From NCBI GenBank assembly GCA_964020155.1, contig OZ026561.1:1817047-1881046 (forward strand): a DNA stretch of 64,000 bases, in the 5' to 3' direction. Below are positions 36,501 through 52,300 of this stretch, in pieces. A program made the position numbers and the translations under genes. Source of the DNA: Chondrilla cf. caribensis. Its lineage: Eukaryota > Porifera > Demospongiae > Chondrillida > Chondrillidae. The notes under the pieces are model-generated. The model saw only the letters and a list, made by a program, of their open reading frames with translations, did no database searches and had not been told where the DNA came from. How positions within the stretch are numbered: position 1 is the stretch's first letter; each line of letters opens with the position of its first letter.

Positions 36501-39500
36501 TAGATAACATACATATATATGCTTGTTCTAGATTTTAATAAATTCAGAGTGAAATACCATGATGATTGTGTGTAATATACTACAGTGTACTGAGTTAGCA
36601 TTTACTACGACTAGTGTTATACATAGTCTTAAAATGTAATTGACCTAAACAGTATCATTTCTACCCCTAATAGACACATGTCCATGTCCTTCGAAACCAG
36701 TCAACGGAAGCATAGTGTCTGGTTGTGCTGGAAACCAGTCCCTTGGCTCCTATGTATCCTTTTCCTGTGATTCTGGCTTTCATCAGTCTAGTGGTAATAA
36801 TACCAGAAGGTGCTCTTTAGGAGGATTTTGGAGTGGAGGTGATCTGGTGTGTGAGAAAGGTCAGTGATGAAGAGTTATGCTGATTCTTGAAGTATTCGTC
36901 TTAGTACTGTGACAGTAATTATTCGGATATATATTATAATAGTTGTTTTTGCAAGTGCAGTCAGCCCTAGAATGTATGTTTGTGTCTGTTGAGCATTTAA
37001 TTTACGTACATCAGGTCTTGGATGAATATGTACACTAGACTCTTTAGTATTGGAGTAATTATTTTGTTTCTAAGAGTTTGGAAATTCTAGGTAGGTGAGC
37101 TTGTCAATATCAGATGTATCATGGCTGACTGTATGAAGATCTCTAGTACAAGGGTGTAGCGATGTGATATACTTAATATCTAATAATGGTCAGGTAGACC
37201 ATAGGATGTTTTAGGTGCCTGGCTTAGCTTGCATCTTCATAGTCTAGCACATTATTGCCACAGAATGTACTAAATTGGGCATTACTTATGCATGATTGAG
37301 CATAATGTACTATTATGTTATACTAAAAATTTTAAAGGAATGTCAATTGCATTATCTGTATAATATAAATATTTGTTTTCGTCCATGTAAATTCAATATT
37401 GCATTGTTAATATACTCTTTAGATAAGTCTTGCTCCTGTCCTCCTGCTCCAACCAATGTATCAAAGAACTGCAGTGGAAGCAATGAAGTAACTGCTTATA
37501 GTCGATTGTATTATAAGTGTAACAGTGGATATCATGTTGTTGGTGATGAGTACAGAACATGTCATCCTAGTGGAAATTGGACCGGGAGTGATCCAGTCTG
37601 TAAGAAAGGTGATCTCTAATTAATATCAATGAATGCTATTCCTTTTTTATTAGATGAATGTGTATGACAGTAAAAAAGGCTACCTCTAGAACTTTTAGAG
37701 TTTGGTGACATAAGGTGTGCAATTTAGAAACTCCTTAGTCCTTAATTCAGTTAGGCCATGAGGACATTCTCTTGAATTACAATGTTATAGTCTGTAATAT
37801 ACTTATGTATACTACTTCCTAAGAATACTTATAGAATACAAGCTGTTCTGCATGATAACCTTTAATTGCAAGATGCAAGCCAAGGAATATATGTAGGTAG
37901 CCTTTCATATGTATTTTACATACTAATAAAGAGATTGTATAATAGTGTGGTGCTATAATATAATTCAAGAGTGAAATCAGTTTGAGATGTTACTCATTTG
38001 GTTATATTAGACATTCCATGCAAGTGCCCACTGCCACCATCCTATGGACACACTAGTACATGCTCTGGTTCTGTCTCAGCTGGTTACAAAGTCAGTTACT
38101 ACTGTAACAGTAACACCTACAACTTAGCTGGTGATTCCAGTAGGACTTGTCAAGGAAATGGTACCTGGACAGGAAGTAACCCATCTTGTGTTTATGGTCA
38201 GATTAATCTGTTATTATAACAATATAATCATGGATATGCTAGTAAACATGTATTGTTATTTCATCCATCAGGTTGTGTGTGTCCCTCTGCTCCAGTGAAT
38301 GGCTACACTACATCTTGTAATGGTTATGACTCTTATTATAGCTCTGTTTATTACTACTGTTACAGTGGCTATCATCTGTATGGTAATAGTAACAGGCGTC
38401 GTTGTTATCCTTATGGCACTTGGTCTGGTAGTGCTCCGATTTGTATAAAAGGTAAGATATTATATCATTCACTTTGTTTTATAGGCTCACATACTCTACT
38501 ACTACTCACACCTTAAATTCTATATCAACATTGTATAGGCACCCCATGTCAGTGTCCACCTGCTCCAGCTAATGGTACAACATCCCATTGCTCCGGAAAA
38601 GCCAATGTTGGTTCATACCTTTACTACTATTGTAACAGTGGTTACTACCGAGATGGAAGTAGCTATGCTAGATGTCTCCCTTTTGGCAACTGGACTGTAC
38701 CACCAACCTGCAAGAAAAGTACGTACGTAACCATTAGTCTGAGATAGCTATAAGCTGTTCTTCAATTGAATGCCTCAATTTTTCATCATACTATTTTATC
38801 CAATATGCACCTAATTTTGATCACTTTGATCTCGAATGAATTTCAAAGATGCTGATCTTGTACTGTAGGTTGGAAGCCATTTATGGTGAATATTTCCCAT
38901 AGGCATAAGAAAACTATCTATGCAATTTAAACTTTACTTACCACTCAACTCTGAAATTAATATACATGCAAACATACATTATATTATAATGATTATGACC
39001 TTATAAATTATATTGCTTACTATTCAAATTGATAATGAAAGAAGCAATTGCAATAAAATAGAAAATAGAGTACCTGGCTCTGATGGTATAATAAATGGGC
39101 TTGATATTTAATGATCCTTGAACACTTAAGGTTTTACACATTTGAGATTTGAACTGACAGGTCAAGTGTATTAAGCTGATGTGCAAAAATTTGGACAAAA
39201 TATGTTAAAAACATATATTATTGTGAATTTTCAACTTCGAAAAGTTATTGAATTGAAATTACTGTGTAGCCTTGAAAGAATATTGGGAATTTTTCAACTT
39301 GAAAAAAATATCAAATTGTATTACCTTGTAGCCTTGTAAATTATGTGAGCAATCCTGAATACATTCATATCCAACAACCAATCAAAAACCAATCCAATTA
39401 AAGAACACATATAATTGAAGATGTACAGCAAAGTAAAATCATTCTAGATGATATTGGTGTTGTTTCCGCACTCCAGTTCAACCTTGTCCCTGTCCATCGT

Positions 39501-40243
39501 CACCCACCAATGGCTCTACAAGCTGTAATGGATCTCATCTTGCTGGTGCTGGTAGCAGAGTGACATACTCCTGTAACAGTGGTTACACCCTATCAGGAAG
39601 TAGCTATAGGACATGTCAAAACAGTGGTAATTGGACAGGAACAGATCCAACCTGTTTGAAATGTATGTATGTTGTGCATATTGAATGAAATCAGTGTCAA
39701 TTATTAATTAATTTAGTACATATATGCGCATATTAGTACTCCATTTCACTGCTGCACGTCTGAAACACTGTGCTGAATCAATTCAATGTACATATTTTGC
39801 CTTATTCCTGTAGATACATGCAGTTGCCCACCTTCTCCATCTAATGGATATACCAGATACTGTTCAGGAACAGCAAACAATGGAAACTACGTCTATTACT
39901 ACTGCAACAGTGGGTATAGTCGTAGTGGTAGCTCCTACAGAAGATGTCAACTTGGCGGTTCCTGGTCAGGAAGTGCCCCACTGTGTTTAAGAAGTTAGAG
40001 GCATGAATTGTGTAATATTTTATACTACTCAATTAGTTACTGTATACCTTATGTTATATTAGATAGATGCCCATGTCCTCCATCTCCAAGTAATGGATAT
40101 ACAGGAAGCTGTTATAGTACAGATTATGTTGGCGGTTATGTATACTACTACTGTAACAGTGGTTATCTATTGAAAAGTGGGGATAGTCCAAGGAGATGTT
40201 TACTTGGAGGGAACTGGACAGGAAGTGAACCAGTTTGTGAGAA

Positions 40244-40307
<64 letters not shown>

Positions 40308-43300
40308 ATGCGTGCGTGCGTGCGTGCGTAAATATCAATTAATGTAAGATTTTCATTGGATCAACTGTTGCTTTAAATATAATCACTAATATTTTATTAC
40401 ATTGATATAACCTTTCTGTATGCATTCCATATCATTGTTTATTTGTTTTGCAGATGTGTGCTCCTGTCCACCAGCTCTTGAAAAGGGCATTATTACTGAT
40501 TGCAATATCACTGATGTTCTTGGAGATACTGTTGAATACTCCTGTACTAGTGGCTACTTCTTGGTGGGAACTAGATTCAGAACATGTCAGACTGGTGGTA
40601 ACTGGACAGGAAGTGCTCCAACCTGTGAGGCAGGTATGAATGCCACTATCATTAAAATTGTGTTACATTAATTGTCATGTTACATTAGTCAAGTCTTTTG
40701 TTTTTGTTAAGAATCTTCTTGTTCCTGTCCTCCTGCTCCAACCAATGGATCAAGGAACTGTAGTGAAAGCAATGAAGTAGCTGCTTATAGTCGTTTGTAT
40801 TATAAGTGTAACAGTGGATATCATGTTGTTGGTGATGAGTACAGAACATGTCATCCCAGTGGAAATTGGACAGGGAGTACTCCAGTCTGTGTTGAAGGTA
40901 GTTTATTTAGGTTATATATTTAATTGGCTAAAAATGTATGAAAAGGTATTAGTGGTTACCAGAATAATGTTTAATTCTTTTCCTTGTGAATTCCATTAAA
41001 TTAATAGATATTCCATGCAAATGTCCACTGCCACCATCCCATGGACATACTAGTACATGCTCTGGTTCTGTATCTGCTGGTTATAAAGTCAGTTACTATT
41101 GTAACAGTAACATCTACAACTTGGCTGGAGATCAGAGTAGAACTTGTCAAGGAAATGGTACCTGGACGGGAAGTGACCCATCTTGTGTTTATGGTAATCT
41201 GATATTGGTTATTAGATGAATCTAACAGATTAATTGAGTGATGTATCCTGTTCCTCCACCAGGTTGTCCATGTCCCTCGGCTCCTGTGAATGGCAACACT
41301 AGATATTGTTCAGTGTATCGTCGTTACTACAGATATGTTTATTACTATTGTAACAGTGGTTATCACTTGTATGGTAATCAATATAGATATTGTTACCCTT
41401 ATGGAACTTGGTCCAGTAGTGCTCCAATTTGTATAAAAGGTACATAAACGATTGTGAATTTTTATGCATATCATCTATGTTATACAGGTTTTGGATATCA
41501 CTACTATGTTAAATAATCAAACCCTCATTATATAGGTACCCCTTGTCAGTGTCCTCCTGCTCCAGCTAATGGTACAATATCCTCATGTTCTGGAACAGCC
41601 AGAGTTGGTACAAACCTTTATTACTATTGTAACAGTGGTTACTACCGAGAAGGAAGTAGCTATGCTAGATGTCTTGCTTTTGGCAACTGGACCGACCCAC
41701 CCTCTTGTAATAAAAGTAAGCATTCAATTTAAATTACTTTCATTTTGAAGCAATGGTAACTAATCATGCAGGCAGTACAATAATTAGTGCAGTTTTAAGA
41801 GTTTGAGACTGGTTCTTTCATAATAGTGATGAACATTAGGATAATTGCGAAAATTGTTCCTTGTTAAAGCCTTGAATATCTATATCTTATACTCCAGTAA
41901 ATCCGAATATGCTATACTATAGTGCTCAGTGATATATGCAAACTAGGCTTTGTTGTTGGTATAATATTTCAAGTTCATTTTTCTAAATTTTGAAAATTTC
42001 CAGTTCAACCTTGCCCTTGTCCGTCATCACCCACCAATGGTTCCACAAACTGTAATGGATCTCATCTTGCTGGTGCTGGTAGCAGAGTGACATACTCCTG
42101 TAACAGTGGTTACAGACTATCAGGTAGTAGCTATAGGACATGTCAAAACAGTGGTAATTGGACAGGAACAGCTCCAACCTGTTTGAAATGTAGGTTAAAT
42201 TGTACGCATGTATTCATTTATTGTGTAAATTAGATTATTAGTACTACTGAAACTAAATGTCAGTCATAATTATAGTGAACTAGAGTCTGTAATAGTAAAA
42301 TTTAGTATTATCACAGCATTTTTCACCATATTTAATATGCAGACACATGCAGTTGTCCACCCTCTCCATCTAATGGATACACCGGATCCTGTTTGGGAAC
42401 TAGAAACTATGGGAACTACATGTACTACTACTGTAATAATGGATATAGTATCAGTGGTAGGTCTTACAGAAGATGTGAACTTGGTGGTTACTGGTCAGGA
42501 AGTGCTCCATTGTGTCTAAGAAGTGAGAAGCATGAATTATAAGTACATTTTATGCAACTCCAATGACTTATCCTTTCATTATATTAGATAGATGTCCCTG
42601 TCCACCTTCTCCAAGTAATGGATACATAACCAGCTGTCATAGTACAGATTATGTTGGTGGTTATGTGTACTACTATTGTAACAGTGGATATCTCCTGACA
42701 AGTGGAGATAGTCCAAGGAGATGTCTGCTTGGAGGGAACTGGACAGGAAGTGAACCAGTTTGTGAGAAAGGTTTGTAAATTTGTTCAGCTATGTATCTAA
42801 TTACCTTAATTTCAATAATAACAACAACACCTATAAGTGAAGGGAACAAAAGCATTAGCCTTTAAAGTTCCAGCCCAACTCAGAGACCCTCTTAGCCTCT
42901 CTCATTAGCCTACAGTGACCAATGAGGTAAAGTCTTCCAGTAGGGCAACACTAGCTATCACTCCTCATGCACATTGCCCCAATTTGAGCTATGTACTATA
43001 TACAATACCATGCAAGATATCCTATCATATCAGATATTATGAGCCAATATCAACCTAAATCCATTTGAGTAATTGTGAAATGCCATGGAATGCCAAATCT
43101 GAGGTAAATACTCCCACAGAAAGAAATATCTCAGCAGCTTGTCATCTCATTTAGATATACTCTCAGCTGCAAAAGAACAAAGAAATTCTTAAACCTGAAT
43201 TTTCCAAATCCACCTGAAAACATGTTATTAGTACTATGTGTGTTGATTGACAGTTTAATGTGACATTGCCCAGCCTTAGACAATGATTTACTATGGTGTA

Positions 43301-46300
43301 GGTAGCCTTAAATAGGCAATGTCATCCACTTATGTACTGTAGTAGCTCTCATGTGAAGATCTCTTAAACTATGTAGAGCATGTAGAGAAATATCTCAGCA
43401 GCTTGTCATCTCATTTAGATATACTCTCAGCTGCAAAAGAACAAAGAAATTCTTAAACCTGAATTTTCCAAATCCACCTGAAAACATGTTATTAGTACTA
43501 TGTGTGTTGATTGACAGTTTAATGTGACATTGCCCAGCCTTAGACAATGATTTACTATGGTGTAGGTAGCCTTAAATAGGCAATGTCATCCACTTATGTA
43601 CTGTAGTAGCTCTCATGTGAAGATCTCTTAAACTATGTAGAGCATTCCACATTTGAGAAACTTCATTCTGCTGCAGAGGGGCATTAGAGCCACTAATCTC
43701 AGTGTTCAAAAGCTGTATGTTACCTCTTCAGAATCAACCCAGTAATGCACAAATTCAATTAGTATGTATACTTTAATCATTAAATTTTACTCTGGTCTGA
43801 TTCCCAATGTCACTGTTTATTTTTATTATTTTGCTCACAATTATTTTTTATCCCACATGTATGAAGATGTGTGCTCCTGTCCATCACCTCCTGCAAATGG
43901 CTATATTTCTAATTGCAACGTCACTGACGTTCTTCGTGACACTGTTGAATACTCCTGTAAAAGTGGCTACTACTTGGTGGGTGCTAACACTCGAACATGT
44001 CAAACTGGTGGTAACTGGACAGGGAGTGCTCCAGTCTGTGAAGAAGGTGTGAATGAGATACTGTTACGGTATCTGCATTAGTATACTGTTGTTGTATTAT
44101 ACCCTATTCATAATATATATCGGGAAAATTATAGTCTCATTGTAGTTTTTTTGAATTCAGATAATATTTTTTCATTTTAGAATCTTCTTGTACCTGTCCA
44201 CCTGCTCAAATCAATGGGTCAAGAAACTGTAGTGGAAGCAATGAAGTAGTTGCTTATAGTCGTTTGTATTATAAGTGTAACAGTGGATATCATGTTCTTG
44301 GTGATGAGTACAGAATATGTCATCCTAGTGGGAATTGGACTGGGAGTACTCCGTCTTGTCAAAAAGGTGAAAATAGCATTTTACATGAAATTAGCATCAT
44401 ACATTCTAGCTGTTTAGTGAGCTCTTTTGAGATGCTATTTGTTTCATGCAATAATCTTCTGTATTCTGACAATGTACAACATTACCTAATCTATCAACCT
44501 AATTAAAATGTGATATATGAATTTAAATCAGTGTCTGACTAAGTCTTGTACATGACAAGAGAGGTCCACTAATTAATACAACAGAAAAATGTCTCTCGTT
44601 TAAAAAATTTACATAATAATTTATTTTATTCAATTTAGAGCAAATTATGCTGTAATTGTGGTGCTCAGTAACTTATTTATATTATATACCAGATATAAGT
44701 CTACATTCTAGATCTACTATACATGCAGTATCTAGATGATTACTCCAAACATGGGTGGTTTGTAATGCTTTAGAAAATACATCATACAATTATATTTATT
44801 TACGTAGTTTAAGAGTGCTGATAGTATACTTGGGTATCACTCAATTTAATTTATACAGATGTTCCATGCAAATGCCCACTACCACCATCTTATGGACACA
44901 CTAGTACATGTTCTGGCTCTGTATCTGCTGGGTACAGTGTCAAATATTATTGTAACCGTAACACCTACAACTTGGCTGGTGATTCAAGTAGGACTTGTCA
45001 AGGAAATGGTACCTGGACAGGAAGTGACCCATCTTGTGTTTATGGTTAGTCTGTTATTGGCTAAGCAAATCTAACAGAATAATGGGGTTATGTATCCTTT
45101 TTCCTCACTAGGTTGTCCATGTCCCATGGCTCCTGTGAATGGCTACACTAGATATTGCTCAGTGTATCGTCCATACTACAACTACGTTTATTACTATTGT
45201 AACAGTGGTTATCACTTGTATGGTAATAGTTACAGACGGTGTCTTCCATATGGTACTTGGTATGGCAAAGCTCCAACCTGTTTAGAAGGTAAGGAATTGA
45301 TAACTTGCTCTGTATATATTGTATACGCTGCAGTGTTATTATTTTTTGACATTGACATATCATAATATGTTAACACTATAGGTACCCCATGTCAGTGTCC
45401 ACCTGCTCCAGCTAATGGTTCAAGATCATATTGCTCTGTGACAGCCAGTGTTGGTACAAACCTTTATTACTATTGTAACAGTGGTTACTATCGTGATGGG
45501 AGTAGCTATGCTAGATGTCTTCCATTTGGTAATTGGACTGAAACACCAACCTGCAAGAAAAGTAAGTAATGTAAAAATCCCCAGTTGAATCGATATATAT
45601 GCAGAGAATTGAAATTCTTCTTGTAGTCCTATAAATAACATATTGTAATAAGTGGCAAATTGATTTCACCTATGTTCTAGCTGTATATGAGAGTCCTTCA
45701 TAGGAATAGGTCAGGTAGCTAGATAAAGAGTAATTATCATCTATCCAGATCCTTACTGATTCTATGTTTTCTTGTATTTCCAGTTCAACCTTGTCCTTGT
45801 CCTTCATCACCCACCAATGGCTCTATTAGTTGTAATGGATCTCATCTTGCTGGTGCTGGTAGCAGAGTGACATACTCCTGCAACAGTGGTTACACTCTAT
45901 CAGGAAGTAGCTATAGAACATGTCAAGCAAGTGGTAATTGGACAGGAACAGCTCCAACCTGTAGGAAGTGTAGGTTGTATGAACATGGGTCATGTTGTTA
46001 TAGTCATTATGGGTCAAGAATTATAGTGCATTTCTAAGTGTAACATGATTATTTTTATATAGACACATGTAGTTGTCCATTGTATATCCACCACTCATAC
46101 TTCGCAGATGCATGCAATTGCCCACCCTCTCCATCTAATGGATATACCAGCTACTGTTCAGGAAGCAGAAACAATGGGAACTACATCTATTACTACTGTA
46201 ACAGTGGGTATAGTCGTAGTGGTAACTTCTACAGAAGATGTGAACTTGGTGGTTCCTGGTCAGGAAGTGCCCCATTGTGTTTGAGAAGTGAGGAGTATGA

Positions 46301-49300
46301 CTAATGCAGTTTATTTAGTTCAATGTGAATGAGTGTTTGCGTTATTATACTAGATACCTGCCCCTGCCCTCCATCTCCAAGTAATGGATACATAACCAGC
46401 TGTTATGGGACGGATTCAGTTGGTTCTAATGTTTACTACCACTGTAACAGTGGATATCTCCTGACAAGTGGAGATAGTCCTAGGAAATGTCTCCTTGGAG
46501 GGAACTGGACAGGAAGTGAACCAGTTTGTGAGAAAGGCTAGTTAATACATTATGTATGTATTTACCATAATTTCAATAATAATATTGATGCACTTATATG
46601 TGAAATGAATGAAAGCATTATAGCCTTTATGTGTATATGTGTATTTGAAGTGTTTAACCTTATAACTGGTAGTGTGTTTCCACTGAATATTTTTGGGATT
46701 ATACATTTTTCACAATTTCCTATTCACACATTAAAATTTGATTACCTATATTGATGTTGTGATGTATATATATATATATATATATATTATTATGTTCAAC
46801 TAACAAATAAACAATTAATGAATGAGTAAACATTTGCATAACAGTCACAGCATTTGAGAATTTTATGTTAATAACAGATCATCTAGCATGGTAATATTTC
46901 TGTTTGGATGGTGATCTGGTTGAGACATGTTATTTTAAGAAACTATAACTTTAATGTATATATGCTATATATATTATTATCTATTTTTCTGTGGAAATTA
47001 GTGTTTATTATCACTGATCACAATTATTGCATTTTGCTGTTAAAGTATACTTATTCACGCTTCATAATAATTCTAATCCTGTAGATGTGTGCTCCTGTCC
47101 ATCAAACCCTGTACATGGCTACATTTCAGGTTGCAATGTGACAGATATTCTAGGAGATACTGTTGGGTATTCCTGTAAAAGTGGCTACTACTTGATTGGT
47201 GTTCATTCTAGAACATGTCAAACTGGAGGCAATTGGACAGGAAATGCTCCAACCTGTGAAGCAGGTGTGGATGCTTGCTGAATATTTTAACTCAGTCTTT
47301 GTCTTATGTCACCTTCTTTACATATCTTATCTATATCTTAGAATCTTCTTGTTCCTGTCCTCCTGCTCCAACCAATGGATCAAGGAACTGTAGTGAAAGC
47401 AATGAAGTAGCTGCTTATAGTCGTTTGTATTATAAGTGTAACAGTGGATATCATGTTGTTGGTGATGAGTACAGAACATGTCATCCTAGTGGAAATTGGA
47501 CCGGGAGTACTCCAATCTGTGTTGAAGGTATTAAAGTACTTAATTAAATACAGTAGCATGACTGTGATGTGCATGCAATTTAAAATTTTATGGTAACTTA
47601 ATAATTATTATAATAGTAGAATATGTGCCCTGTTTCATCTCCTTAACAGGTATATGGACTCACTTACATAATACTTCTTACTCACAGATGTTCCATGCAA
47701 ATGTCCACTGCCACCATCCTATGGGCACACTAGTACGTGCTCCGGTTCTGTACCTACTGGTTACAAAGTCAGTTACTATTGTAACAGTAAGATCTACAAC
47801 TTGGCTGGAGATCAGAGTAGGACTTGTCAAGGAAATGGTACCTGGACAGGAAGTGACCCATCTTGTGTCTATGGTAGGTTGGTCTATTCATTGTTTCAGT
47901 TATTTAAATAATATCTTTTATATGTACATGTGGGTGTCATTTTATAATATCCACTCCACCAGGTTGTCCATGTCCCTCGGCTCCTGTGAATGGCTACACT
48001 AGATATTGCTCGGTGTATCGGCCTTACTACAACTACGTTTATTACTATTGTAACAGTGGTTATCACTTGTATGGAAGTAGATACAGATATTGCTACCCTT
48101 ATGGAATGTGGTCAGGGAGTGCTCCAATCTGTTTAAAAGGTACTGTACATTGTGAATTCCTATTTTGTTGGTATTAATAGTATAAATATATAGTATATTA
48201 GTTAAGTGCAACTTTATCATTATATGTAAAAGTACGTATGTGTCTATGCGTAATATTATTCTCGGTTTATGGTTTATTCCAATTATTAATGGTGTGCAAC
48301 CATTGTTATTTATAAGTTAAGTTCAGAATCTGTTCAGCAAGTCTACATGTTCCTATCTGTATTGTAGGTACCCCATGTCAGTGTCCACCTGCACCAGCTA
48401 ATGGTACAACATCATATTGCTCTGGAGCAGCCAATACTGGTTCAAACCTTTACTACTATTGCAACAGTGGTTACTATCGAGAAGGAAGTAGCTATGCCAG
48501 ATGTCTTCCTTTCGGTAACTGGACTGAAACACCAACCTGCAAGAAAAGTAAGTACAGTTATATGTATTGCTTTTGTAGGGCAGGATTGAATTGTCCATTA
48601 AGTCTAGATGTTTTAATGCTTATTGTATTGACCTCTATATTAATATAATAATCCTTAGATTTTTGTAACAGAAATATTCCAGCTAGTGTCTAACAGAGCT
48701 GTACGTGTTTGAGAGCACTCCATTGAGTGAATAGCTATGTTAACAATAACCATTACCCAGTCTGCCTATGAAGGGATAGTTGAAGATTGTCCATTAATAC
48801 AGTTTGTAAATTTCAGTGCAATTTAGAATTTATATAAAGCAAGAGGAATACAAATAAATTCATCAATATTATTCCTGGTAATTGAGGTATATATATATAC
48901 TATTGTTGCACTTCCAGTTCAACCATGTCCCTGTCCATCATCACCCACCAATGGTACTACAAGCTGCAATGGATCTCATCTTGCTGGTACTGGTAGCAGA
49001 GTGACATACTCCTGTAACAGTGGTTACACCCTATCAGGAAGCAGCTATAGGACATGTCAAAACAGTGGAAATTGGACAGGAACAGCTCCAACTTGCAAAA
49101 AATGTAGGGTGTTTTATATGAATACAAATTGATACACCATATGAAATATACTTTTCTATACTATTCATTTATATGTAAGTAAAGTCCGGTGGTCTTTGTA
49201 CAGAGGTGCTTTGCTGTTACAGACTTATTATATTGGTTATTCCAATAATGGTCACTTGGGACAGGTGTTATTCAATACAGGCTCCCCTATGTTTTCAATT

Positions 49301-52300
49301 ATATCATTTTTCATTATTACTGTTACAGTACTATTTTTTCAATCAGATACAAGGATACTTGGTGTTATACTAAGACTTATTTCTGTGCAGCATTTATGAT
49401 GTAGTCCTATTTGTGAGGTTGGCACAGCAGAGGCATATTATAATTAGTGGGAACCTGCAGATGATTAGATCCATAAGTCATTAGTCTAAATTAGCTGTAG
49501 TGACCAACAGCTTATACATACTTATCAGGTTAAATTTTATACCACTGAGCAGAGGTCATAATCTACACAATTATTCCATATTGACTACCTTATTATCTAA
49601 ATACTGATTCAATCATTGACAAGTTTATTTATGCGCAAGGTAGTCATAAAATTAATGTACAATATCTCTATTTGTTCATTATAGACACATGCAGTTGTCC
49701 GCCCTCTCCATCTAATGGATACACCAGATACTGTTCAGGAACAGCAAACAATGGAAAGTATGTGTATTACTACTGTAACAGTGGATACAGTCTCAGTGGT
49801 AGCTCCTCCAGAAGATGTGAACTTGGTGGTTCCTGGTCAGGAAGAGTTCCATTGTGTTTAAGAAGTGAGATGCATGAGTTTCCAATGTGCAATTTTTATA
49901 CTACTCAACTGTTTACCGTATACCATTATATTATATTAGATAGATGTCCTTGCCCTCCCTCTCCAAGTAATGGATATACAAGAAGCTGTTATAGTACAGA
50001 TTATGTTGGCGGTTATGTGTACTACTACTGTAATATTGGTTATCTCTTGAAAAATGGGGATAGTCCAAGGAAATGTCTGCTTGGAGGGAACTGGACAGGA
50101 AGTGAACCAGTTTGTGAGAAAGGTTGGTGAATCAGATTTGAAATATAAATCACTGTGACAGTCTCTGGTAAGGGATGTAAGGAATTAAGGTTCATCAGTG
50201 ATCGAAGCTCCTTCCTACTCATATGTACTTGTGAAAATGCATTTTTGCTGTTGCTAATTTTCTGACAACTTTATCATTAAGGACATGCGATTCCAGTGTG
50301 CACAAATAGTGTTGATAAAGATGAAAGAGCTATCAAATCTTGAATATAATATAGAAATGAGAATTAACCAAGTATAGAGGTTGATTTGTAGTACATAGAA
50401 TATACTTTTGAAGTACAAGGATATCCTCCCTGTTATATTATTGTTATGATTATTTCTATTCCTAATAGATCTAATATTTTTTTAAATTCAATTTGTATAT
50501 AGATGAATGTTCCTGTCCATCAGCTCCTGTGAATGGCTACATTTCCGGTTGCAATGTCACTGACTTTCTAGGAGATACTGTTGAATACTTGTGTAAAAGT
50601 GGCTACTATTTGGTGGGTGCAAGCACTAGGACATGTCAAAGTGGCGGAAACTGGACTGGAAGTGCTCCAACCTGTGAAGCAGGTCTGAATGACATATGTA
50701 TCAATCTGTTACACCATCTGTAATTTTGTGATTACTTCACTATAACTCGTCAATGACATATTTTATAGTATGTTTCTTTTCCAAACAGATTCTTCTTGTT
50801 CCTGTCCTCCTGCTCCAACCAATGGATCAAGGAACTGTAGTGGAAGCAATGAAGTAGCTGCTTATAGCCATTTGCATTATAAGTGTAACAGTGGATACCA
50901 TGTTGTTGGTGATGAGTACAGAACATGTCATCCTAGTGGGAATTGGACCGGGAGTACTCCATCTTGTGAAAAAGGTAACCATATCTTTTAATTCCCCAGA
51001 CTGTGCCATGAACTTTGATTTGATATATAACTACTCTTTTAACACCAATTTTAAATTTGAAATGTACTATTTTATGTTAGGCCACACTGCCTGAGTATAC
51101 ATATTGTTTATATTCTCTTTAAAGGCTATTGAAGTATGAATGTATTTCAGTAATTTAGGCACAGTAATTACGCTGTAATAATTTTAATTATATCATCAAG
51201 CCATAACATGCATTCAGTATTGTATATAATGACTTATTGAATGATAATATATTTATAGTTTCAATATTGAATGATATATGGTTTGGTAATATTCCTTTAT
51301 CAATGCAGATGTCCCATGCAAATGTCCACTACCACCATCTTATGGACACACTAGTACATGCTCTGGCTCTGTATCTGCTGGGTACAGTGTCAAATATTAT
51401 TGTAACCGTAACACCTACAACTTGGCTGGTGATTCCAGTAGGACTTGTCAAGGAAATGGTACCTGGACAGGAAGTGACCCATCTTGTGTTTATGGTTAGA
51501 CTGTTATTGGCTAAACAAATCTAACAGAATAACTGAGTGATGTATCCTATTTCCCCACCAGGCTGTCCATGTCCCTCATCTCCAGTGAATGGCTACACTA
51601 GATATTGCTCAGTGTATCGTCCATACTACAACTACGTTTATTACTATTGTAACAGTGGTTATCACTTGCATGGTAATAGTTACAGACGGTGTCTTCCATA
51701 TGGCACTTGGTATGGCAGAGCTCCAGCCTGTTTAGAAGGTAAGGAAACAACGTGCTTTCTATATATTACACTGCTGTGTTATTACTGTAACAGTATAATA
51801 ATGTCGAATATTACCAATTCAGGAACCCCATGTCAGTGTCCACCTGCTCCAGCTAATGGTTCAAGATCATATTGCTCTGGGACAGCCAGTGTTGGTACAA
51901 ACCTTTATTACTATTGTAACAGTGGTTACTATCGAGATGGAAGTAACTATGCTAGATGTCTTCCGTTTGGAAATTGGACTGAAACACCAACCTGCAAGAA
52001 AAGTGAGTTAATTATAATTGGGCTTCTCATCTTTATCCATGCAACAAGTTAAGACATTTTTTTGTTCTTGCAGTTCAACCTTGTGCTTGTCCATCATCAC
52101 CCATCAATGGCTCCGTCAACTGCAATGGATCTCATCTTGCTGGTACTGGTAGCAGAGTGACATACTCCTGTAACAGTGGTTACACCCTATCAGGAAGTAG
52201 CTATAGGATGTGTCAAAACAGTGGTAATTGGAGTGGAACAGCTCCAACCTGTCTGAAATGTGAGTTGTATATATTGTAAATAAATAATTAAATTTTGTAA

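Noticed and set aside
36860..37422. Missing M7 exon of unit U0
   Set aside because: I looked for a CxCP start between acceptor and donor on the + strand and found none, so the module is taken as absent.
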